From the NCBI RefSeq assembly GCF_000485595.1, contig NW_014577076.1, positions 1,009,709 to 1,068,367 on the forward strand: a DNA stretch of 58,659 bases. Reading direction: 5' to 3'. The notes below the pieces were generated by a model. It saw only the letters and a program-made list of their open reading frames with translations. It had not been told where the DNA came from and made no database searches. Source of the stretch: Priapulus caudatus. Its lineage: Eukaryota > Priapulida > Priapulimorpha > Priapulimorphida > Priapulidae. A program made the position numbers and the translations under genes. Below are positions 39,279 through 50,123 of this stretch, piece after piece. The number at the start of each line of letters is the position of its first letter. The stretch's first letter is position 1.

Positions 39279-39420
39279 GTGGCGCGGTGGTAGCACGCTT
39301 GCCTAATACGTTAGGGTTCGGGAGTTCGAAACTCGACAGCCGCGAAAATTAAAAAAATATATATTTCACGGCAGGTGCGCAACTTCTTTCTGTCATCCTA
39401 AATATATGCATATTTAAAGT
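39279..39420 (+). mobile_element. tRNA-derived SINE-like element
   Basis: GTGGCGCGGTGGTAGCACGC resembles a tRNA A box, and 40-50 bases later GAGTTCGAAACTCG matches a B box (GTTCGAAAC). A degenerate acceptor stem GCTGTGG / CGACAGC brackets them. The sequence then runs into an A/T-rich tail. The anticodon arm is not canonical, so this is a tRNA-related SINE head and not a functional tRNA gene. Confidence 0.6.
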
Positions 39421-39839
39421 ATATTTAATTTAAAATGTATACTAATAAAAGGGAAACAGCGAATTTTTATTAGCTAAGTTATTTTTAATCCCCTCATGCA
39501 ATTCCCTGGGATATCCCAAAATCCATAATGAGAGCTGTTTCGGCCACGATCAGCCGTGACACCAAGCACTATTATTATTCTATCATGTCAGGGTGTGCAG
39601 GGTGCAGCCCACAGCGTTTGTGCAGCTCAGCGTATTGGCAGGCGTGTGGCAAGAATATTGAGCATTGCATCTCGAACTGACGCATAGTAGAATCAAGACC
39701 AGTAATATGCAACATTACATTCCTTTGGTAGTATAATAGATATTTTATTTTATTTATCATTGCATATTATTGGAAACGCTCCCATGTGCTTATTACTTCT
39801 CCACTCTTCCCCAGTTCGGTTCTGTTGTGTAAGTTCAAC

Positions 39840-41860
39840 TGGCCTTGATTTTTAATTGATTGGCGTGTGCGAGACAGTGCTCGTGCAGCGGGAAGGGACC
39901 GGCGTCGGGGTCACGGGATCCTGTATCTCGCGGCATGAGGGGGGATCTGCCCTCTTCTCAGAGGGGCGCCGCGAGGGCTGGATAGAGGCGGCGACTACCG
40001 GGAAAGGGGCGCGGCCTATTTTCGGAAAGGGTCTGCCGCATAAACGTGAGTTAACAGAATATGGATGGTTTATTTTATTTTTATGTCAGTTAAGTCCCTC
40101 CACGTGAATTTAAATACTCCTGCACGGAAGCTCAGGTGGTCATTCATGCGGTGAAATATCCCGCATCTTCCATGTAGATTACACTGTCTGACTGGCAAAA
40201 ATATACACTGTTTTCCCTTACAATAACCACCGAGTATGCCCCTCACCCAGGGACGTATATCACATTCATCCCTTAGACATCAGCTCTGTCCACTCTGTCA
40301 ATATTAAAAGAGCTGGCAATTCCCTATCCGCCTGTATGCACAATAATCTCATGACAATAGAACAAATGCTCACGATCAGACTTTCACTACATACGGCTTG
40401 GACCTCCACCACACCATTGTTCCTTCTCCTCCATTGGCATGCTCTACTGTGCCCTCTACAATCTGAGTAGGCAATACCCAACGCCATCGTTTCATCGGTC
40501 ACCGAGACACAGTACACGGAAACCAGAGAAACCATAGTTTTTACAAGAAGCCCTTAAGCTCCCTTAGGTCAGCTACAACACTAATGACAGGGGCTAATTC
40601 ATTGAATTCCCAACCGTCCGAACAATGCATTTCAGTTTACTATGTCCCCAGACTAGTCAGCCGCAACTTAAACAGATAAAACTAAAAAAAGCACGTTTGT
40701 GATCAAAATCCGCACTCTCAGAAAACCGTATCCAAACTGCATGACAAAACCTATCATCATCAGAAAACTATATATCACTAGTAGAACTAAAACTCTAAAA
40801 ATATTCGACGAATAGACTCTGCAAATAATGGTAGAACTTCACACCTCCAAACACATAGCAACAGTCACATACACGCCTTCGTTCACAAACCCACGTACTC
40901 GTCATGCAAGAATATACTCACCGCTCCTCGCACAGTGTATCAAAGAACCATTACATACGCCAGGATCAAATATTCAGGCTGACCATCCGATGTCAAGCCC
41001 TATCATTTTCACACTTCAACGCACGTCAGTTTCCCTATTCCGCTGTGGCCCTAATCGCCCCCAGTTCCCGTATTCCGCTTACTGCAAACACTCGCATCTC
41101 GTCTTCGAGACATTCTCCAATGAAGCGCAAATTCAAAGCAATTCAAGGAAAGCTGGTGGATTTTTCCTCGCCAAGAACCCAATTGTTCTCTCAATAGGCC
41201 AAGCCCTTCACGTGGTGGAGCTTCGCGTCCCGTAGCGCTGCCTAGCAATTTTTACTACCGGCAGCGGTGAGATAAGAGCTCCCCGTCGAAACTTAACTGA
41301 ACATAACCAAAAATCTCAAGGAAATGCAGACTCGTTATTAACTACACCCTAACTCAAAACGTGTATTACCGCATAAAGTTTCTGTAAATTTAGTGGTCAT
41401 CACCCAAATCTATCAAATGGCGAACTTTTCTATGTGTACTTTTACGGCGGTTTGCTTAGGGCAAGTAATTGCCACCCGAGAGGCCAGCACATATTACCGG
41501 CACCCGCTAGAGCATCACTACCATCAGACTTTGTGCCACTTACTGCCAAACTACGGTGGAACCTGACCACACTGGCTTCTTCATGGCACTGCTCTACTGT
41601 GCCCTCTCAGCTAAGATGGCTCAAACCACAGGGCCGATATTACATTCACACATCGAGCCACGAAGACACCAAAAAACCATACTTTACCAAAGAATGTCAA
41701 TTGTCCTAAGGTGAGCCTATCAACCACTAAATACAGCTCATTCATCTCGAATTTACCAGACAGACACCCGACAGGAAACGGGTAACCTTTGCTAGTATAC
41801 TTCAATAATTTACTGTTAAAACAAGTTATACGTTTTGGTCTCATACCATTACTAATAAGC
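39840..41860. other. Unresolved region with internal similar blocks, possibly decayed repeat
   Basis: 39870-40050 is a GC-rich open stretch. From 40250 to 41860 the plus strand is C- and A-rich and contains pairs of similar words about 1.1 kb apart, for example GCTCTACTGTGCCCTCT at 40441 and 41590. Frames such as 40828-41235 (plus) and 41611-41868 (minus) match no family I know. A decayed transposon is possible. Confidence 0.3.
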
Positions 41861-42208
41861 CACAGCAACTATGTGTATATAGTGTGTGGAGTGTTGTGTG
41901 TGATGTGTGTGGGAAGTGCTGACGCACGTGCGAGTGCGATGCGTGCGTGGCCGTGCGTAGACGCCATGCGAAGCGTGCGGGTATAATGGCCTTAATCTGA
42001 CAGACCAAAAATAATCAAAAATCGCTCCTCTTCCACACCTTGCCATCGTTCCGCCCGAGAGAAAGGCAGTCTTAAATCTTAATGTTCCCGTTAATTGGCA
42101 GGCTGCGTTTCCATGGTTCTATTAGGAAATGTAAGGATAGTTCCTTGAGATGTTCTTGAATAACAGTACATATTCCCCACACCACGCGTTCCGATGCTCT
42201 ATATCTGT

Positions 42209-42475
42209 ACTAGCAGGACAACCCGGCGTTGCCGCGGGAAAATAAAGGCTCAGTTGTGACCACTTGGCTTGAAAAGAAATAACCCCCCAAAATATATCTA
42301 TCTATCTATCCAACTCGCTAATCTATCAATCTATCATCTATCTATCTATCATCTATCTATCTATCTATCTATCTATCTATTCTATCTATCTATCGTATCT
42401 ATTATCTTATCTATCTATCTATCTATCTATGATACTGATGTACTCGTGGCTATCTACATACTGTCCTGCTAGTCT
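42209..42475. mobile_element. Short element with ACTAGCAGGACA ends and internal TATC repeat
   Basis: ACTAGCAGGACA near 42209 and its exact inverse TGTCCTGCTAGT near 42463-42474 bracket a CCCGGCGTTGCCGCGGG motif and a TATC microsatellite (42295-42430). The combination suggests a small mobile element that carries a microsatellite. Confidence 0.55.
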
Positions 42476-42533
42476 AATTTATCTATTTTTATGTATGTAT
42501 CTACTAATCTATCATATCATCCTATCTATCTGC

Positions 42534-43062
42534 ACATAGTCTCTATAATAGCGCTGAAACGTATCGTCTTAGCACACTGGTTAATCCAGTGGAATGATGG
42601 CAAGTGTAACATGAAATGCATAATCGGACTGCTGCTCATACAAGGGGTGCGTTGATTGAAGACGCTGCTTCAGGGCATGAATTTTTCTCAGTTCAACTCA
42701 TTTTTTCGATTTGTGCCCCAAAGTCTCAGATGACCCTCGGAGGTCAAATCCAATGTGCCCCATGTTCCAGCAATGTACTCACAAAGTTATATGTAATTAG
42801 GCCATCCCTTGGACATATTATATAGCAGTGACCGCATACTTGATTTGAAATCGAGAATATCAAGACGAACAGAGAAACCGTACCCACAAAATGTGTATTT
42901 AGAATTGTCCTCGTTACTTGTACTGTAGCTCGTTGCATCTACTTGCTATGTCATCTACGTGCAGTCCATGCATGGCTAAAGTTCAAGGTTGCTTCCTTTC
43001 ATTGTTAGTTGCATTCCCCGGTCTTACCCCTGTTCTGAGGACGTCTACTAAAACTCGACAAT
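42534..43062. repeat. Second copy of the 15926-16412 flank, noisy
   Basis: Same order of words as 15926-16412 but with frequent inserted bases, and running straight into the 25-N gap. It stops just where the transposon left end begins in the other copy. Confidence 0.75.
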
Positions 43063-43087
43063 NNNNNNNNNNNNNNNNNNNNNNNNN
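43063..43087. other. Assembly gap, 25 N
   Basis: Exactly 25 N. By comparison with 16413 onward, the missing sequence probably includes the left end and body of the transposon-like element. Confidence 0.99.
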
Positions 43088-43405
43088 CTCCCCCTTAGCA
43101 GCATAAAACTGCCTCAAATACATTGTGCTTAATATCTATTTCATTGAAATACATTGATATAACATCAATTATAAAATATAATGGGCTGATTTCATAAAAT
43201 ATCAAGTAACTGAAAATGTAATTTTTTCAGATTTTACCGTAAAAAAGGGGTTAAATTCGCATGTTGGCCAAGGTTACTGGCAACTACAACATGGCTTTTC
43301 ATAACTAGGGGATCCAGACGGTTAAAATGAGACCAGTCCCAGCTTGTTATACCTCCGGTAGGGGTATCTCCTTAATAAGAGCCTTTTTCGTTCGGCCGCT
43401 ACACT
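43088..43405 (-). mobile_element. Terminal part of the transposon seen at 16413, opposite orientation
   Basis: Reading the minus strand from 43405 gives the same sequence as 16413-16740: AGTGTAGCGGCCGA, then CCTACCGGAGGTATAACAAG, ATGTTGTAGTTGCC, the ACCCCTTTTTTACGG-type word, ATATCTATTTCATTG in inverse, and the GCAGTTTTATGCTGCTAAGG word at the gap edge. This is the matching terminus expected at the far side of such an element. Confidence 0.8.
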
Positions 43406-43905
43406 ATATGGAAATAGCTGGAAATTGCTGAGAGATGTTATGCAGAGCACGTATATCATAATATTACAATATGATACACGTTCTCTGTGTTATGTTATCC
43501 TCAACCTATAGGTGGCGCCATTGATTCATTTCGTTTCCCGTGTGGTTACGGTAAAAATAAATTCTTCGGTACTATTTAGATAAGTTACGAGGATCGGTCT
43601 TCCTAGTACCTGGTCATTTACGCCTTAAGATTCGAATGTCTAACTTAAAAATTACAAGGCACATAATCTTCCTCCTACTGTAGCGTAGATGCCAACCCTA
43701 TGTCTGCGCGTATCCGGTATGTGAAAAAGAATTTGGTTGACATGATACATTTAAAATGGAGAACACACGGGAGTAGTTCGACATGAAAGATGTTACCCAA
43801 CCTAATTCACTTTATTTAATTAAAAGCGGGCATTATTTCCAACAATTCATCTATTGTGTAACATAGGGAACATCTGTGTTTACACATGCTCAACGGCGCA
43901 TGTTA
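43406..43905. other. No feature recognised
   Basis: AT-rich unique-looking sequence between two mobile-element remnants; nothing supported. Confidence 0.4.
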
Positions 43906-43909
43906 AGCA

Positions 43910-44045
43910 CGGCGCACACGTGGGTAATTTTACTCAAGTAAAATGATGCATGCATCAAAATACTCACGCGAAATATTTTCAGCGTCCGCCGCACACGTGA
44001 GTAAAATCAAGGAGCTCCTTGAGTAAAATTACTCAAGGTATAAGT
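43910..44045. repeat. CGGCGCACACGTG palindromic unit, first location
   Basis: 43910-43970 matches in inverse orientation 45576-45643 with about three mismatches over 58 bases. A second GCCGCACACGTGAGTAAAAT word follows at 43988, and the local palindrome AAGGAGCTCCTT near 44011. Confidence 0.65.
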
Positions 44046-44116
44046 GGTAATGCAGATCACGTGACTGTGCGCAGCCAATAATGGGCGCACAATGGAGCAT
44101 GCGCATGCGCTGTGAG

Positions 44117-44220
44117 CAGGGGCGCAATTCAGGGGGGGGGACAGGGGGACATGTCCCCCCCCACGAATTTTCAAGAGGGGGGGGGGACATCATATCAAAT
44201 GTCCCCCACGATTTTTGGAT
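44117..44220. mobile_element. CAGGGGCG-ended MITE-like fragment
   Basis: Begins CAGGGGCGCAATTC and contains inverse G and C runs (GGGGGGACAGGGGGACATGT, CCCCCCACGA). CAGGGGCG termini are common in hAT-type non-autonomous elements. The right side is cut off by a GT microsatellite. Confidence 0.45.
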
Positions 44221-44227
44221 CACATGA

Positions 44228-44284
44228 TTTGTGTGTAAGTGTTGTGTGTTCGTGTGTGTGTGGTGTGTGTGTGTATGTGTGTGT

Positions 44285-44325
<41 letters not shown>

Positions 44326-44343
44326 TGTGTAGTGTGGGTGTGT

Positions 44344-44381
<38 letters not shown>

Positions 44382-44400
44382 GTGTGTGTGTGTGTTTGTG
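44228..44400. repeat. (GT)n microsatellite
   Basis: Almost pure GT with short interruptions. The open frames on both strands are repeat artefacts. Confidence 0.95.
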
Positions 44401-44534
44401 AAGTTGAGAACCTTTTTACTCCGCGCAACGGAGGTCATGCAATCGCTCGCGTGTGTGTGTTCGTGTGACTGTGTGTTGGTGTGTGTAGCCAGGCAGCGCA
44501 GCAGCTGTTATACACACGCTCACCGATCGATCGA

Positions 44535-44612
44535 TTCAGCACCAGCTCGCCTTAGGGCGTCCAGTCAGCAGCAGCTCGCCTTAGGGCTCCAGTCAGCAGC
44601 AGCCAGCAGCGA
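44535..44612. repeat. Two ~31-bp tandem units (CAGCTCGCCTTAGGGC)
   Basis: CAGCTCGCCTTAGGGC followed by TCCAGTCAGCAG occurs twice in tandem. The flanks share the direct word CAGCTGTTATACACA (44501 and 44618 region). Confidence 0.7.
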
Positions 44613-45173
44613 GCCAGCTGTTATACACATGGGATACATGTTACACGCTCGCGGAGGTATGCATTGTGCTGTGATAGTGGTCAACGATTGGCTTCTTTTT
44701 CCTTTTTTGCAGCTTTCTTTTATTCAAGTGCATTTGAGAGCATAATAATGATCATGCACACACTTAAGAAAATGTGTCTTGATAAATTTAGTACGTTTCT
44801 TTTTTAACACGTTTTTTTTTTTCTTATATTAATAAGTTTATGCAGAAATCATCAAGAAAAAGTATGTTATGAAAGTTTAGGAGATATCACTCACATTAGA
44901 CACTGATTCAAGGATTAAGCTGGAAACACGAGCTATATTACACGCAAAGGGACACTGACTAACTGAGCATCGGTTTTAATAATGTAATTTTCATTGCAAA
45001 TTGATGATAATATATACACGCATATATATATGACTGGACCAACAATAATAACGGACCAATATATTTTGTGATCAGCCTCAACACCAAATGATTGATTTTT
45101 CTGCTTTTAGTTTTCTTGATTTTATGATGCATGTGGACACACCCTTTCGTAATCTTATCACAAACCAAATGCA

Positions 45174-45260
45174 TGTGTGTGTGGATGTGGTGTGTGTCGT
45201 GTGTGTGTGTGTGGTGTGTGTGTGTGTGTGTGTGTGTGTGTTGTTGTGTGTGTGTGTGTG
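45174..45260. repeat. (GT)n microsatellite
   Basis: GT-rich run immediately before a CAGGGGCG-ended element, the same neighbour relation as at 44117-44400 but in reverse order. Confidence 0.93.
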
Positions 45261-45415
45261 CAGGGGCGTGTTACAAGGGGGGGGGGGTCCAGGGGGTCCG
45301 GACCCCCCTACTTCGCGCAGAAACGCATCTGAGGGGTCTAATTTAAAATTTTCCAGACCCCCCCCCCGCCCACTTCGGCGTCCTTCGCGTGCTCGCTACT
45401 AGTGTCCCCCCCTCA
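45261..45415. mobile_element. CAGGGGCG-ended MITE-like element with G/C-run inversion
   Basis: Starts CAGGGGCGTGTTACAAGG. Contains GGGGGTCC..GGACCCCCC and later CAGACCCCCCC, and ends near GTGTCCCCCCC. It resembles the fragment at 44117. The right end is not defined. Confidence 0.45.
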
Positions 45416-45575
45416 TTTCAAAATGGATTTGCGCGCTGGCTGTGAGTACCAGTGTTGAGTAAATTTACGCAGCTAGCGCGCACACGTTGAGTATTTTGAC
45501 GCATGTGTCAAAAATTCTCAAACATGTTTGATATTGAGTTTCTTGATGCATGCGTCAGAAAACTCAACGAAAGTC

Positions 45576-45643
45576 CGGCGCACACGTGAGTATTTTGACG
45601 CATGCATCGTTTTACTTGAGTAAAATTACTCACGTGTGCGCCG
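45576..45643. repeat. 68-bp palindromic CGGCGCACACGTGAGTA unit
   Basis: Both ends read CGGCGCACACGTGAGTA inward, bracketing GCATGCATC and TTTTACTTGAGTAAAA. It is an inverse copy of 43910-43970. Related partial words lie at 45455-45560. Confidence 0.75.
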
Positions 45644-45955
45644 GGCTCTAAGTCACTTAAGTTATAAGTTTAAAGTACTGTATAGAGTACTTACTCCGAT
45701 TACTTTTATATAAAAAGTATCTATTCTAATGCCTCTCCAGCCTTTACGAAACGTCGTAGGATATGGTTAGATCTGTGTTCGTATCTTTACAGCTTCTATA
45801 ATTGGTCGTCGTGATAGAACGTCGATAGTAGGGTAATCAACTAGTTCGATGTATAAATTCCATTAGTAAACATGATACCAAAGTTAATCACGCGCGCGTT
45901 CATACTACCTCGATGTTAACTGTATCAATACATAACTGTATTAATACTGCTATCA

Positions 45956-46202
45956 AGGCCATACGCAGGAAATTTTCTGTAGGGGGGCAAAGGTACTTCC
46001 CATGCCCCCTGTGCCCTAACGTTTCGCAATTTCACATTTCTTTATTTAAAGTGTAATATTTCTTTGATGATTTAAGATAACCTTTTGTCACATTTCTATT
46101 TTATTTCTAAAAGTGTACAGTATTTGTCCCATTAAAATGCATACTCTGAAAATCTCTAGGGGGGCAACTGCCCCTGCTGCCCCCCTGCTGCGTACGGCGC
46201 TG
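45956..46202. mobile_element. 247-bp MITE with 10-bp target-site duplication
   Basis: Direct copies of ACTGCTATCA flank the element (45946-45955 and 46203-46212). The ends AGGCCATACGCAG and CTGCGTACGGCGC are imperfect inverted repeats (10 of 13). GTAGGGGGGCAA and CTAGGGGGGCAAC occur near the two ends. No coding. The duplication of 8-10 bases would suit a hAT- or Mutator-like mechanism. Confidence 0.7.
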
Positions 46203-46466
46203 ACTGCTATCAGTAATTGTCACTCACGAAGCGACAGGATCGAGGTACGTGAAGATTGCTTGTCTTACCAATGCTACATATCGCATACATGTAAACATAT
46301 GTATCTACATTTCTGTGACGACCCTTGGAACGACCGCACCATGCACACACTGTACAGGAGTTGTTTTAAATCATTAGCTGCCAGTACTCGTTTATATGTG
46401 AGCGATTCTTAGGATATTGGACAAAAACAATACGGATTGTAGGCTAGAATATAGCTGTTTACTAGC

Positions 46467-49400
46467 ATGCGTATTTCGTGGTGCTGCCTTTGCCTCGTCG
46501 GTGTGGCTGCGCTCGTACTGTCGGCAGTCGGACTGTGGGTGAAGTCTTCTTACTTTACTCCTCCGCCACCTCTACCGGAGCTGGGAACGCCCTGGTGGGG
46601 AAGAGGGCCAGTGGTTCTGGCCGAGAATAACGAGATTAGATCATTTACGGTTAACTTCTCGCAGGAGGTTATAACCGATCTGTACGAAAGACTAGACAGA
46701 ACAAGATACACGGAATCCCTACCGAACGTTGAATTCCAGTATGGTGTTCATTCGGATACGCTGAAGAAGGTCGTGAGGTATTGGCGGCAGAAATACGATG
46801 TGAAGAATGCGCAGGTGGAACTGAATAAGTACAAACATTTTCTCACCGAGATTAACGGCATAGACGTACATTTCGTTCACGTCAAACCGAAGTCAAGTTA
46901 CAAGAATGTGACGCCTCTGCTAATGGTACATGGCTGGCCGGGAAGCTTCTACGAGTTCTACAAGATCATCCCGCTGCTTACCGATCCATTGGCTCACGGT
47001 GGAAAAAAAGATGACCCTGTTTTCGAGATAATTTGTCCTTCTATTCCAGGATACGGGTTCTCCGAAGCGGCCCACAAGAAAGGTACGTTATTGTACTTCA
47101 ATAAGTAGTATACATCTTTTCATGTTACGTTAGTTTGCCTACATTATCCAGAATATGATTATATATAAGTAAAAAGCACACAGGCACCAATGAAGACACG
47201 GAATGAAGAAAATGAACTTTCTGGATTACGGTATTTTTCGTTTTAAAATGTGCATTCGAGACAACATTTTTCTACGTCATGCTACTGTTTTTCTCTTGTA
47301 GCCTAACGAAAAGACTGTATCAAAAGCGCGAATTTAAAATATAAGACACCGTATTCCTATGTTTTAATTTTACATATCACATGTATGTGCGTGCGTGTGT
47401 GTGTGCGTGCATGCGTGTTTGCCTGCGTTCGTGCATGCGCGCGTGTGCGCGTCTTTGTGTGCTCTTTTCGTTGTTAATCATGAATAGGATATCTGAATAT
47501 TTGTAGACTCTTCTATGTTACAACGTTGCGTGATACTACGTTTTTAAACATACTACCGTAATTATGCAAGTTCCATACTTGGCTTCTAGGTTTCACAGCA
47601 TTACACGCATCACAGATTTTTGACAAGCTCATGAATCGTCTTGGGCATCAGAGCTACTTCGTACAAGGCGGAGACTGGGGATCTTTAATAGTACACGTAA
47701 TGGCTCTCTACTATCCTGACAGGTAGTGCAATCAATTCCTGTTGCAGTATCATGTTCATGTATAATGGTCAAAATTCGTATGTATTATTTAAAATTGGTT
47801 TAGAAATATGGTTTAACCTTTACAAAAATGAGCTAATAGTGGTAGATATAATTATTATACAGAGGTCACTGTGCCTATCTCTAACCCACTTCCCATCCCC
47901 GCCACATTCTTTCGGCGCATTCACTCATTCTCACATGATATGATCACCTTACTGCTTTTCAAGCCAAAGCCTTATTCGCACCAATAATTTAAACATCAGG
48001 TAACTTTAATTGGAGTATAATGTAAATATAGCGGATAAAATGTTTCCGTTACAGTTATGTGTTTTCCTCTTTCTTTAGGGTGCTAGGAATGCATACAAAC
48101 ATGCCGATAGCTGGTAATCTACTGGAACTATCTTACATTCTAAGAGTTGCCATTGGATCCGTATTTCCGTCCCTAGTCTTCGAAGAGAAAGAGCTCTGGA
48201 AGGTTTACCCTTGCATACAGAAATTAACCACCTTGTGGGAAGAGATGGGCTACTATCATGTGCAATCAACTAAGCCTGACACGACAGGTAAATACAATTG
48301 ATGTAGCCATCGAACTACAGTAATATTCCGCGTTACGACAACCCGGGTTACGTTAATCCGTATATACGTTTTAAATTATGACCACTTTATACTGTTTTAA
48401 ATTATGTTTCGTGTTATGAAACGAAAATTCGCTCTTGAAATTTTTTTTAAACGTGAGTAAAATTTACAAAAGAATGAGTGGGGGGGTTTGCTACTCAAAA
48501 AGTGGAGTACTCAATCACCGTAAATAAAAACCATTGTACTCGTATCAAATATGCAGCCAGCTAACGTCGGGTCATTCTTGACGATCTGCAGCCCGGATAT
48601 CCGCGCGAAGCGCGCAAACGCCGCGCAGCGGTGACAATAAATCTTATTCGCTGCCCTATTTAGAACAATTTCGGCAGTGCCCTTTGGGTATAGGATAAAG
48701 CCGTATAATCGGTCAATTGAGGAGTTGTGGCAATTCCACAAGCCTTTTGACTATGCACGTAGGTCGAGAATAAATACAAATGCTCGTAATTACTCGTTTG
48801 CTGGTCGGCGCGTTTGGTTTTCCTCTAGAAAAGCGAGTTTGCATTTCTTCCGTTTCACGCCGTGAAATTATTCTCGTACATATGGCGTCCCATAGATGGC
48901 GCAACGAGGCCTTGTACGAGGCATTTTCAAGGTATTTTTCCACACAAGGGTCGGCCATTGAGCTTAGACTGCTGCGCGGTGGAGAGTTCCACACGCTGCA
49001 CTAACTATAAGTTGAAAAGATACTTGGCGTGACGTGCGCTTCAAATTACCGTATCCATCTTAGTACCCCCGACGTTGATTGATATTTGTTTACACTGAGA
49101 ATTTACACTAGATGCTATCTCGAAAAGCCTGGCTGCGTACGTGCCACGTTCCACCAACCTCCTGACCCCGCGCTGCCCGTGGCGACGGCACGTCGTGCGA
49201 GCACCTGTGGGGGTGGTGTGGGGTGGGATGGGCACTGTGCGAGCATCTGTATATATATCATGCCCTCCCCCCAAGGCCGCCGTAGTCAAGCCGGCGTACG
49301 TCTCACGAAAACTGCGCGATGTTACGCTTCCCGCTATACGGATTCGCGCGCCCGCCCTCCTTCGGCGCGCGAATTCGTATAGCGGGCAGCGCGAGATGCT

Positions 49401-50084
49401 ACATACAACACCTCGCGGTCGCGTGCGCCCAGTCCCGCGGAAGTGCGTGGCTTAACCGCTCTCGGCGGTCGGGGAATAACGCATCTTTTGCGCAAAGCTA
49501 TCTTGTACCCGGTCTCTCTGGATACGTGTAAGGTCCCGCTGTCGCACAAGTCAGTTTGAACAAGTGTCCTACGCACGCGCGTACATACACGCGTGCATGC
49601 ATGTAGACGCAGACGAGTAAATACACGCGGGCGCGCGATGCTAATGCTACAGTTACTATTACAAACCTTCAAATTTGTAAAAGGTCGCATCGCACTAGTT
49701 TTAAACAATCTTTCGCCCACCACTAGCCCTTTGTCCAGCAACAACCTCTTGTGTCACCCCTGCCACTTGGTAAATGTGCCCCTCCCTCTCCCTCCCAGTA
49801 TTTCTAATTCTAACACTCTTTCCCTCCCGGTATTATCATCATCATACTGTGTTACATCGTTTAATAATCAATATATGCGTTTAATTGCAGTTTTCTTTTT
49901 ATACATATTTTAACTATGGAAACATTTTCTGTAGGAACGCATCTCTAATTATATATAGTGGCAGTCAATAGGCAAACGGGATTCACGTTGCGAATTTTCT
50001 CGTCGCGAATGTTTTTCTGGAACGCATTGCGGGCGTAACACGGTGTATCGCTGTATAGAGCAGCCGGAGCAGCCATCTCGGATA

Positions 50085-50123
<39 letters not shown>

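Noticed and set aside
39283-39352. Functional tRNA gene
   Set aside because: The acceptor stem has mismatches and the anticodon arm cannot be folded canonically; the A and B boxes point to a SINE.
40828-41235. 135-codon frame in the C-rich region
   Set aside because: No motif, Thr/Ser/Pro-biased by base composition, and overlapping frames are open as well.
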